A stretch of DNA of 64,000 nucleotides from contig OX438743.1 in the NCBI GenBank assembly GCA_949316235.1, forward strand, positions 40,145,242 through 40,209,241, in the 5' to 3' direction. Made by a program: the position numbers and the translations under genes. Every line of letters starts with the position of its first letter. Position 1 is the stretch's first letter. This DNA comes from Oegoconia quadripuncta (taxonomy: Eukaryota > Arthropoda > Insecta > Lepidoptera > Autostichidae). Shown piece after piece: positions 1 to 12,500 of the stretch. Under the pieces are notes generated by a model, which saw nothing but the letters and a program-made list of their open reading frames with translations, was not told the origin of the DNA and ran no database searches.

Positions 1-2607
1 CTGTAAAAAATTGTTTTATATAAAAATAATAAATTCCTTATTACAACCATAAATTATGAAATTAAAAATTATTCACAATATTACAATATTTTATCAAAAC
101 AAACGCTTGTTTCAGTTTAGTCCTACTACTAGCATAACCAAATAACATACCTACATAATAATTTGTGATAACTGCGCTTAAAAATTAAATCTAAATTTAC
201 TCCTTGGCAAGAAAAGGCTTGTCCATTGTTTTATTTCAAACTAAGTCAAAAACATGTCCTCACGTTATTAAACGGTTTGAATGATGTACTAAAACTAATA
301 AAAAACTTTTGTTTATATTATACGATAGATTTGTTCTGATGATGATCTTTAAACATAAAATAGGGTTACCTTTCAGTAAAACCTTTAAGTTTTTAAAGAA
401 ATTAGTTATATTTACTTAATTCTTTCTTAAAAAAATCTAAATTTTCTTAGCTGGCATTACTGAATTTTTTAAACGCATTAATCCACTCTGTAATCCATGG
501 CCTATTGTTGACAATCAATGCGCCAATTAGCGAAGAAACGCAGAACTACTAGACGATTAACCTGCGAACATCGTATTCAGAGCCTTCTATTAAACATTTG
601 TGTTATTATCTCTGTGGATTGAAGTTGAATGACCTGCTGAATGTGAACGAACGAATGAATTGACAGTATTCGTTCGTTCACGTTCAGACCGACAGGGCTT
701 CGCTATAATCACTTTTGTTCTGCGTTTCAAACTATGTACATGTAAATTAATTTTCTTGTGTCTACCTACATTTGATTAAAATTTGATTCCGTTTATTTTG
801 AGTATAATTTCCAATACTACCCTGCAAATTGGATACCCTGTATATTTTGTAGCTGTACTAGATAATAATATACACTTTTAAATGCAGACTTGTAGTCCAT
901 AGAGGTTAGTCTTATTCTTTAATACATTAGTACTTATAATACAAATTATTAAGAATAACAATTTATTCATGTAGGCAATACAATATGCACTTATGAACGT
1001 CATTTGTTGTCAATGTGAAATGTTTACTCTCTAATTTTGGATATTCCGCTTTGTGTAGATAGTGCGAAACAGATACCTACTTAGTGATTTTGTGTAGTGC
1101 GAGTGCGAACGATATAATTTAGTTACCTACCATTATTTACCATTTTTCTCATGTAAGTGACTGCTGTCTTTGTGAGAAATAAAGAATCTTTGAACTGAAT
1201 TTCTATACGCCCCGTCTCATTGTCGAACTTCAATGGTAATTAATTTCGTAGCCATAATTGGCCGAATTTTAAATCTGAAGTGCTCTTGAATTTTGCAGTT
1301 GTCGATGGTAAAATAATTCCCGTGGTACGTTCCAGGGACTATCACAGGGACCATGGGCTACAAAGGTCATATCATCACCATAGAAGTTAGGCAATAAAGG
1401 AGGCGAAGTGCGAACGGCGATCGCTTCCTATAACTGTCACCATAAAAATTGAGACCGCGATCTAAGATCGTTTTCGTTGTCATTTCTTTCGCTGGCAAGA
1501 ACGAATGGCAAGAATATAATGTATAAAGTTCTCTTGTCGGAGCTCTTGGTGTTTATTGTTATCTAATAATCATTTACCCAAGTGTACAGTGCATCACATC
1601 GATCGATCGATCACAATAATTTGATCAGTTTGTCCATGTCGATTTTGTATATTCTCCATTAGTTGAATATCGTGTCCTGTACTTTCTATCTGACGCTGGC
1701 ACAGTTTAACCTCTAGGTGAAAATTTGCATCGCCTATGCTACGCATTTTGAACTCCGGCCCCTACTAAGAAGTCTGTTTCAGTTTAAAACTTTCTATCTT
1801 AGGAGATATTGCTTTGAGTATATTTTCCACGTTGTACGGGATATCTGGAAATAAAATTTTATTTTTGAATAATACAGCATCAACAGCATCATTATAAAAA
1901 CTATTACACAAAATCTATAAGCCAAAGTTATGCCAATTAGAGATTCTCATTTTATATTACAATTCTTCTAAAATATTTTGGTGAAAAGTTATTATAATAT
2001 AAACAATCACTAAATAGTGTACAGATAAAAATCCAGACGATGCGAAACAAATAATTTAAACAATAAATAAATAACTAGGTTTATTCAAAATAAAATCAAT
2101 TCCTGGACGCTGTGAGATTGGAGGTAGTTTCATCAGAACTCGACTGGGATAATAATCTAAATCAGATACTGGCGAAAGCGAGCCAGTGGGGACTGTCGAG
2201 GGCTGTACGACGACACCGAACCGCAAAAGCGGACAAGGAACATTTTTAAGGGTGTTACAGAGCGAGCTGATTACCACGTAAGATACACATTAAAGAGACA
2301 ACAGTTAATTATGGACAAAAAAGATAGGAATATGGTGATTGCTGTGGCGCCAAAAGAGTTTGGGTCAGCATGGGTTTGTAGCTGCTGTACTACAATAAAG
2401 CCTCTGACACAAGGACCCAGATCAATAAAATATTTAGCTACTAGCTGCTCCCCGCGACTTCGTTCGCGTGGAACCTTTCATCACAATCGTTCTAGCAAAA
2501 AAAATTGCCTACATGTTAATCCAGATCCTAATCTGCCTACCAACCACCGTCCAGCCGTTTAGACGTGAAGAGGTAACAAACAAACATACATACATACATT
2601 TGACATT
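1..2607. other. non-coding flank, no gene found
   Basis: AT-rich sequence with stop codons in all frames and no protein similarity I recognise. A short ATCG run lies near 1597-1612. An inverted pair built on CGAACGAATGAA / TTCGTTCGTTCA lies near 647-680. The stretch 2440-2600 is a piece of a dispersed repeat; related pieces lie near 2940-3020 and 27960-28060. If the aldehyde oxidase has one more 3' exon it could be here, but I could not identify it. Confidence 0.6.
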
Positions 2608-2868
2608 TGACGACCTGTTGGGTGTAGTGGTTAGAAATTCTGACCACTATACCAACAAGTCGCCGGTTCGAATCCCGCTAGGGCCATACGTTTGTGTGAT
2701 GAATACGGACATGTGTAGCCGAGTTATGGATGTTTTCATTTATAATAAGTATTTATGTAGTATACCAACTATCTGATATCCACAACACAAGCCTATAGTT
2801 GCTTACTGTGGAACTAGATGGCGCTGTGTGTATGTCCAAGGATATTATTATTATACATACAAGGTGCG
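2608..2868 (+). mobile_element. SINE family A (tRNA-headed), copy 1
   Basis: The head carries a pol III A-box-like GTGTAGTGGTTAG and a B-box-like GGTTCGAATCCC. The body includes AACTAGATGGCGCTGTGTGTATG and the end is ATT-rich. At least six more copies in this window share this layout. Confidence 0.85.
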
Positions 2869-3427
2869 CTATGGTGCGAGTGGAGGAATACCGAGGGATT
2901 TTAGTTGGTAAGTCGGCTCTTCAAACCGGAGTTAAACATAATATCTCGAATGCATGAGCATTTCCCCTTGCAATTTCATCTAAATCTGTCCAGCCATTTA
3001 AGCGTGAAGAGGTAACAAACAAACTTTCGCGTTAGTTGGATTGGATAGATTATTATTAAACCCGACCTCTCTCAAATTCAGCAAACGATCGCCTCACGGT
3101 GCTCAAACAAGGTGTTTCTCTCCCAAAAGCATTTTGAGGACGAGCGGCACAGTCTTGCGGAGAGGGCTAACTTTTGAAATCATAAAAAATCATAGCTCTA
3201 AAATCTTTTCGACTTAATTCCATTTTCGTGTGCGATTCCACTTTGATGTGTGATAAACTAATAAAAATAATAAAAATAAACAATTGACAAATTATTTCCC
3301 GCCATTTTTTTTTATTACTAGAAGGTTGCAACGATTTCAAAAAATACAACATTCGAAATTCAAATAGTTCCGATTAGCTAGAAGTGCAAATCTTTTAGTG
3401 TGCCCCATGTACTACAGGTTACTATGT

Positions 3428-3549
3428 CTACATACCGATGTGCAGCCATTGAGAGTCGTCATGGCCGAACTCCACCCGCGCGGCGCGTGCGGCGGCTCGC
3501 AGCGCATGCGTCAGCACCACCGCCAGCACCAACGCCGGCTCGCCCGTCG
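3428..3549 (-). CDS. aldehyde oxidase exon 22 (C-terminal, end uncertain)
   Basis: The phase-1 junction with exon 21 restores [15 protein letters not shown]. The Glu of TGEP is the family's catalytic base. Reading on gives a stop at 3430-3428 right after QWLHIGM. A good donor, GTATGT, begins at 3435 (exon would end at 3436), so the reading frame may instead continue into an unseen exon of about 25-30 codons, as the family length suggests. Confidence 0.8.
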
Positions 3550-6500
3550 CTGTGATCATTTATTATTGTTTTATTGAAACATTGCGTTGTATTTCGACGA
3601 CGTGGTTGGTGTAGTGGTTAGAAACTGACTGCTTCACCAAGAGGTCGCGGGTTCGCATCCCGCTAGGGGCATATGTTTGTATGATGAATACAGATTATGT
3701 ATTTATTTACAAAAAAAATGTATTTGTGTAGTTTATCAACCATCTGGTATCCATAACACAAGCCTAGATGCTTACTGTGGACCTAGATGGCGCTGCGTGT
3801 ATGTGTAAAGATATTTATTTATTTAATTGAAAATTAATCCACTAAGCCGTAAATGGTTTTTTTAAATTTAAAACAAAAATCTTTAATCGTCATTTACTGA
3901 TGTTATATACTCTTTCTATAACATGTAGGTTTGTTTATGTAATATGAGATCCTTTTTATTATTGACACATTTGATTATTGATGAAGAGATGTAGGTGCAC
4001 ATATGTATCCTCTCATCACATCTTGCTGATTACTCCAATTAATTGTAATTAGTATTTGTATGTGTATTTGTTGACCAGTGTCAGTGCGTCATTTGGAGGC
4101 TCCACTGAAAACCAGCGTTGTAGTGAACGACTACAATCCATGCTGAGTTGGAGACCTTCTTGACTCCACCTTGCGACACCGACAATTAGATGGCAAATAT
4201 AATGTTACTTTTTGTATGTGTCCACTACGGAAAAAATGCAATGATTAAAAACTCATGTCACAGGAGAGGGGGCAATTGTGAAGCTAACTATGAAACAGTT
4301 TAGAAATTATTGACCAAAACATACAAAAATGAACGAATCCAGCAACACGTGATGCCAGAATGCTCAAATATTGATTATCTTTTAACACATTCTGGGACAC
4401 AACTCGCCTCTCGACGTTATAACAATAAAACTTCTATTGTCTGATGATCTATCCCGGAACGTGTTAAACTACAATGACAAGTGTGTCAACATTTACGATT
4501 CACCTTTCGAAATATATAGAACAGCACGCGTGCCAGCGTGACGTGAGCCTATTGCCGTTGAAACGTCCATAGCGTTTTTTTGCTGCAAAATCCAATCGCC
4601 TGTTACGACACTCATGGGAAGAGAAGAATTGGACAATTCTTTTTACAAAAATCATAGGACACTATCGAAACATCTAAACTTACGCATTTGTAAATGACTG
4701 ACATTACAATATTAGTGGGACTGAATGTTAACTGCGCTACTAATTACGATGACAAGTATTATTGTAGATTTCAGATATGAACGTTATCCGCGAGATAACA
4801 ATGTAAACACGCAGGAGGCATGCGAGGACCGGTGAATTAACGAATATAAATAGTGTCAACGAATACGCCAATAATCGCCATCGGTCATCGGATAGATTGC
4901 ATCAATGTGCCGATCATCCTCACGAACAAAGCCTGAATCACAGGGTTAAAGTACAAGGTACGGATTTATTTAAACGAACGTGATTGAAAAAATCTTAATC
5001 ATTGCACCTGGATGTATATATCCAGTGTAGTATGAGTGTATACTCATGAAACCGATTGTCAAAGACCCCCCTGTAACTCCGTCCCTTATCATCATATCAG
5101 CTGCAGGACGTCGACTACTGAACACAAGCTAACCACAAAGATCTCCACAGTGACTGGTTGGAAGCGGTTCAACGACTTCCCGAGATCAATATCAAGTCCT
5201 CCGTCCAACTTGTGGATGTGGTTATGTGGGTACAACGGCCACCAGATATATGTGCTTTGTTAAATCAACTCACCAATCCGCTAAACTATACTTTCTGACT
5301 CGATCTCGTAATGAAAGCTTCAAAGTTCAATGTATGAGCTTTCTTAAGAGGTGCAGTTCCTATACGGTATTTAAGGAAATTCAAACGTAAGCAAGGCAAT
5401 TTCGAAAACTACTTTTGGTGAAAATGCGTAAAAACTTTATTTGAGACAATTCAGTAATTATTAAAGAACAATACTACAAAATATCGAGACAACAACGCTA
5501 TAAGCGAAATTGTGCTCAAACTAAAATCTAATTTAGATCGTTGAACCCGTTGAGTCAGAGTCAAGGTTGCTTGAAAGTAAATTGAGCGGTATGCAGTCTA
5601 AGTAACAAGCAATATTCGATGATTTAATTTTCATATATAGCACTCAAATGATTTCGCATTTAATTTATAATCGTCATTAGGGGGATCACGTCACAAACAA
5701 TCACGAATCAATATTTATCAGGAATATCGGATATAGAGTTTACAAAAAAGTTGCACAGTAATCATAATGTGGAATAACTATTCGTCAATAAATTACTGAT
5801 ATAAAACGTGTGGGCCGGCAGCGAAAAGATAACATTCCGTATTCGGCGCTAGACAGTCGAGGTCAAGTCGCACGTTTTGTTTGTAAAAAAAAGTCTCTTT
5901 AACGCGAATAATTTGTTGTTTAGTCTTAAATCTAATTTAGTATTCAACATGATTCCCTACTTAATTGCGATAGTTTGTGTGCTCATTTATGTAGTTTACG
6001 TCAAAACAACTAGCAGATACTCGTACTGGACCCGCAAAGGCATCAAAGGGCCCAAACCGAGCATTGTGATAGGCAATATGATGCCTGTTTTAAATAAACA
6101 AGATTCCATAAGTAGTTTAGTCACAAAACTGTATGACGAGTATCCGGATGAGAAGTTCGTGGGTATATACCAAGGGACGAGTCCGACGCTAGTACTGAAG
6201 GACCCAGAGATGATAAAAAAGGTGATTATTAAAGATTTCGCCAGCTTCACGGACCGAGGATTCCCGACGACGGATGAGCCGCTGACTAAGAACCTTTTCA
6301 TCGAACAAGGGGACAACTGGAGACTGCTCAGACAAAAACTTACACCCATCTTTACTACAGGGAAATTGAAGCTAATGATGCCGCTGATTACGAACTGCGT
6401 TGATCAGTACATTCAGTATGTGGACAAACAGGTGGATAGTGAAGGACCTCACGAAATCCGACTCATCAATATGAAATACACTCTAAAAGTGATAACGACA

Positions 6501-9500
6501 ACCGCATTCGGGCTGAACATCGATGTCTTCACCGAAAAGAAAAGCCAGTTCGTCGAGATGGCAGATAAGCTGTTCGATCGCAGTATCAAACATATCCTCG
6601 TCAACGTGCTGCAGAGTTTGCTTCCAGGGCTTGCAGAGAAGCTGCAAATTAAACTTATCAGCGAAGAAATATCTAACTTCTTCTTTAGTCTCGTGAATGG
6701 GATCGTGAAGGAAAGAGAGGGTAAACCAAAAGTCAGGAAAGATTTTATGGATTTAATGATCGAAATGAAAGAGCAAGGCACTATCACCAAGGCTAAGGAG
6801 GACGGAATCGCGGAACTGGAAATAACAGAATCAATTATGGCTGCGCAGGCTGTCTTATTCTATGCGGCCGGCTTCGAGACCTCCTCTGGAACTATGGCAT
6901 TTCTGATGTACGAATTAGCACTGAACCCTGACGTGCAACAGAAGTGCTACGACGAAGTGATCCGCATTATGGAGCAGTACAACGGCGACTTGCCTTACGA
7001 AGCGCTCGCCGAGCTTCAATATCTGAACATGGCCTTCGATGAAACACTGAGAAAGCATCCGGTTGGTGGCGTCCTGTTTAGACAACTAGTGGCTGACAGC
7101 TACAACTTCGCAGGCGAGCTGACTGTGGAGAGAGGGACCAAGATGCTGATCCCGGTGCCGTCTCTGCACATGGATCCCAAGTACTTCCCCAACCCTGACC
7201 AGTTCGATCCGACGCGGTTCGCGCCAGAGAACAGAGCCAACATCCGTGACGGCACTTATCTGCCATTCGGAGATGGTCCCAGAAACTGTATAGGTAAGTG
7301 ATATTTTTATCAGCATCAATACCAATCGCTGTTACTTAGGTACTGATTTATAGTGGGTTTGAATGGCTTCGAAAACAACGGTTACGGGTTCGGATCCTGC
7401 TAAGTGTAAATGTTTGTGTGATGAATATCCAAGTCATGTATGTTTATATTAATATTTATGTAGGTATGTCTGTCCGTTATCTAGGATAGCACAGGCCTTG
7501 CCTAGATTGGGACTAAATAAATTGATGCAAAGTGTCCGAGTTTATTATTAGTACTTCTGTGCTACTCCAAAAAGGCGACTAAGGACTTTACACCAAAAAC
7601 ATTACACTTGTTTCGAAGAGGATGAGCTCAATCCCAATCACGTGTACATTTATATATATTATATACAGGGTGTAATCGTTAAGTGTGCACAGGCGATTAT
7701 TCCGTAATATATCAAAAAACTTTGAACTGATATCGAAAGTACTTTACCTAATGAGTAAAATGACATTAATAACTTTTTAAAAATAAAACGAGAAATATCC
7801 AAAAAAATTATATTAAACACTCCCATACATTTTATTTCTTAGTAAGTACAAAATTTTGTACCTATTCAAAGCAGATGTTCGAAGTGACGTCCTCGTTGTG
7901 CAATACAATGACGAGCTCTATTTACAGTTTCTAAATGAACTTTCCTTAACATTTGCGGAGTAATTAAAGCAATTGCACGACGTACACGATTCTGTAACTC
8001 TTCTAGGCTGTGTACTCGCTCAGCGTACACGTGGTCTTTGACAAATCCCCATAGGAAGAAATCACAAGGCGTGAGATCCGGTGATCTGGCAGGTCAAGGG
8101 GTTGCACTATTATTAGCTATTAAGCTATTAATTATAAAATGATAAGGGTAAAATGAGTTGATACTATTCCACTTAAAATAAGGAAACTAAAATCTCTAAT
8201 ATCTCATGCTAAATGTATGGGAGTGTTTAATGTAATTTTTTTGGATATTTCTCGTTTTATTTTTAAAAAGTTATTAATGTCATTTTACTCATTAGGAAAA
8301 GTATTTTCGATATCAGTTTAAAGTCTTTTGATATCTATAATAGTTACGGAATAATCGCCTGTGCACACTTAACGATTACACCCTGTATAGAAATGGACAC
8401 TATAGCAAAGTGGCCCGTGGATGTTCTTTCAAGCAGTAAACTTTTACAAAATACAGAAAAGCTTTATTTTCTAACTTTTAATATTTGGAACACCCAAATG
8501 CTTGGGATATTTTTAACCACACAATTTTGGCATTATGTATGTATCTATATGTTACAAATACTATAAAACACAATGGGTTAGACAACCTAATCACGGTTCT
8601 GAGTAATAATTGAAACACGTGTACTATATTTACTATGATTTTTTAGCCGACCATGGCGAATCAAGGAGAGCCAGCCTCCTCTCACTGGGAGTGGGTATGG
8701 GCCGTAATCCACCACACGGGCTCAGTGCGGATTGGTGGATTTCTGTCAGACTAGTGGTCACCTGACCGTCAGTGTTTTAAGGTCAACTTGGCTTAACGGC
8801 TGCCTTCAATTAAAAACAACCGGAAGCGACTATTAAACGGGGCACGTTCGACACGGAATCACTCGTATGAAATGCCAACTAGTGGTCACCCAGCCAAGGA
8901 CTGACTGCGCCAGACATTGCTTAACTTCACTAATGTACTAATTAATATTTTAAAATTGCAGGCATGCGCTTCGCCCGTGTGCAGTCCCTACTGGGAGCGG
9001 CGCGATTCCTCCACAAATTCCGTGTGGCGGCCAGCGACCGTACCGTGACCCACGTGCGTCATGATCCTCTGCAGCCTACCCTCGTCTGCGCCGACGGACT
9101 GTGGATCAACATCGCGCGACGATAATCCACAGCTATGTAACATAAAAAGCGCGTGACGCGACATACTGTAGTGTTTTGGGTTCCAACAGAAGTATTTGCA
9201 CGTGATCATCAGTATAATACGTCCCCATTGTTGGGGCAATGTTCCTCAACAGAATGAGAGGAACAATTATCCACCAAGTGGGCCTAATACCGATTGGTGG
9301 ATTCATGTCAAACGTCATTATGACGAAATCGCAGCAATATTTGCAAGAAATGCTGTACAATTAATGCTGCCTCAAATATGGTCGATTTTTCAACGAACAT
9401 ATTCCGAGATCGACCATAGAAGTCATTAAAAAACTCGGGAAATTTTTACAGTTGATGAGATTTTGTGGGGTGCTTTGGGAGAGGCCTACGTCCAGCAATG

Positions 9501-12500
9501 GGTTGACGATGATGACGATAGTTGGTAATCCCGTGACTGAATTCCTAATCTATGTTGTATTCTTGTAAAAAATTTTATTAATACTCTCTGTACACTAATT
9601 TGTTAGCGTGGTTTAACTTAACAGAGCTAATTGGATAACTGCTGTAGATAATGAATGATAATAGTCATATAAAGGTGTGATAGATAAGCAGTAGTAATAC
9701 AAACGTCACACAATAATATTTATAATATGCGGTCGTTATGTGACCCTGCCTTTACATGCACTACGATTCCGCCACGCGTTGTGGCTCGTAGGTGTTGGTC
9801 ACCACATCGAGACGTCATGTCATCATCAATATTATATGACCTATAAGAAAAATGGACCTTAACGATATTGACAATAAAATTGATTTTACTTGCATCACAA
9901 TTCGATATCAAATAAAGAAATATTAATCCCATTTACAAATATAGAATTATATAGAAATATAATAGAAAATTGTACATATAAGTTAAGTTAATGTTAGTAT
10001 AAGTTGAAAAGTTGTTTTTAAATAAAGATTTTTTTTAATATTGGCATTGTTTTCATATAAAGGACATCCATATAACAAAAGCGTTCCAAGTAAACCTCTT
10101 CGAGGATAGCCTAGCTATGTGTGACAAAATGCCTCATTTCCACATGAGAAACCTTCCTGATACGACACGGCGTTTACTTTTTCTTTACGTGTACCATGTA
10201 TGTTCTTCTGAAGTCAAAGAAAAGACTGAATGTACAGAAGTGTGGAAAAGACTCCACCGACAAGAGCATAGCAATTAAATTGAATCGAGATGAGAAACCT
10301 TCCATAGGGAGGAAGACAACGCCTTAGTGTGTAAATAGCTTTAGGTGGGCACGTGATTGAATTGGCATCGTCAGCGTGTCCGTAGATTAAGAAGATATAA
10401 TAGATGATGTGGAGATAAGTTATTGGTAGACAGTATCACGTAGGTACGTTAGTATATAAGAGATTGTAAGATATCAGTAGGTATATGAATACTATTATAG
10501 CAGCGTTAGTCAAGATACGAGTTTTCTTCAATACCCCCACATCGCGACCTGTCTAGTGTAGTGGTTAGCAACTCTGACCGCTATACCAAAAGGTTTCGGG
10601 TTCGAATCCCGCTAGGGGCATATTGTTTGTGTGATGGATGAATGTGTACCCGAGTTATGGATGTTTTCATTTATAATAAGTATTTATTTACAAAAAAAAA
10701 ATATTGATGTAGTATATCAACCATCTGGTATCCACAACACAAGCCTATAGTTGCTTACTGTGGAACTAGATGGCTCTGTGTGTATGTCTAAGGATATTTA
10801 TTATTATTATTTATTATTATCGCAGCCTAAATAAGTTTCTTTTAAACACTTAACTAAGTTTGCACCTTCGATGATAGCAAGAATAACATAAACTTGATCG
10901 TATTTATGAGAAAATAGCTATTCGCCGGCGGCTTCGCCTGTGTAGAATAACTTTATCGCGGATATGTCTTATTTTGTTCATCCCGCGGAAACTACTCATT
11001 TTATCGGGATAAAAATCATCTTTTAATCCAGGGTATGTTCTACCTGTATACCAAATTTCATCCAAATCCGTTCATCCGTTTCGGCATGATTGAGCAACAA
11101 ACAAACGTCCAAACTTTCCGACAAATAACGGCCGACCCCAAATAAATTAGGATTAAGGCAGGAAGATGATGATAAATATAACTCCAATTTCGTTTCAATG
11201 CTGTTTCTCGAACATGTTTGCTACTAACTACTACCCTTGGTCTCAGTAGTTCGGTGATGTCTAGACTTATATAATATCCTGCGTCTGCGTATAAAATTGC
11301 ATTAGAGACATCCATATGGAAAATTTTGAACTGTGATTATTTAAACAATATCAAAAAAATAGTATCAAATAAATTTCATCTTACGATTGCTCTTTTGGTG
11401 GAGGGGCTTTCTAAATGTCCACCTGGCTAGCTACCACCATCTTATCTAAGTTTGCCGCCAAACAGCTATGGTAATAGCATTGTTGTGTTCCGGTTGTTAG
11501 AGATAACACAGCCAGTTCCCCAAATAAGAAGGGTTTCCACTTTCGGCCTCATCTTCACTTAACATCATGTGTGATTAAGGCCAACTGCTAACCTGTAGTG
11601 CATATAAAAAAAACGCGCCTAACAACTCACATAAGTGCTCGCGTGGGGTCCTACTGACCCCACTTTCAAAATCAAAATGAAACTACTTGTACACAAGTCA
11701 CACTTAAGAAACTATATTTTTTGTAGACTTAAAGTTCAACCTTATGACAATCAAGATAAGGATTAATGACTAAACACATACCGACGGCGCTATTCAACAG
11801 CGTGGCCACATAGGCCACGAGCCGATAATGACAGGAGGAAATAAATAAAAACCGATATAGCACAGATAATAAAATTACTTATGGATAACGGCAATCTTGC
11901 TTGTCATTTTCACTTATAAGCAGTGTTGTTTTCATACATGAGATTACAATCATCACAGTCATACTTTTGGAGTTCACCGAAGCCTTACGACCATCGTGTA
12001 TTTTTTTTTTAATGCAAAACAGATTGTTACTTGACCTCAATCACACCTGATGTTAGGTGAAGATGAGGTCGAAGGTGGAAGCGTACTGACTCGGAAACCC
12101 CAACACATTTGGGGGACTAGCTATCTTACCTCTGACAACCGGAACACAACAATGCTATTAACATTGCCGTTGGGCGGCAGATTTAGATAAGACGGTGGTA
12201 GCTAGCCAGGCGGACATTTAAAATGCTCTACCACCAACCAAACCGAGTACTTAAACATGTACCCCGCTGGGGATCGAACCCGCGACCTCCGAATCGTAAA
12301 CCCAATGTTGTTTACATTGAGCCACGGAGGCGGTGTATAACTTATACGACACAACATTTCTGTTACGTTACGAGACTGCTACGTTAAAAGCATGATTTTT
12401 TTTTGGTCATTACTACACCAACAAAATAGCACTTCAATTAAAGAAGAAGATGATTTTTTATGGTTTAGTAGTCAACAAGGAACCCTTATAGTTTCGTCAT

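Noticed and set aside
2056..2277. Minus-strand ORF as a possible last aldehyde oxidase exon
   Set aside because: A CAG/AATAAA arrangement exists, but no reading gives the expected C-terminal pattern of the family; too weak.
2608..2690. True tRNA gene at a SINE head
   Set aside because: A and B boxes are present but no proper acceptor stem or cloverleaf, and the sequence continues into a shared SINE body.
5877..5948. N-terminal extension of the P450 by 24 residues
   Set aside because: Begins at TTG, not ATG, and lies upstream of the normal membrane anchor; the ATG at 5949 fits the family.
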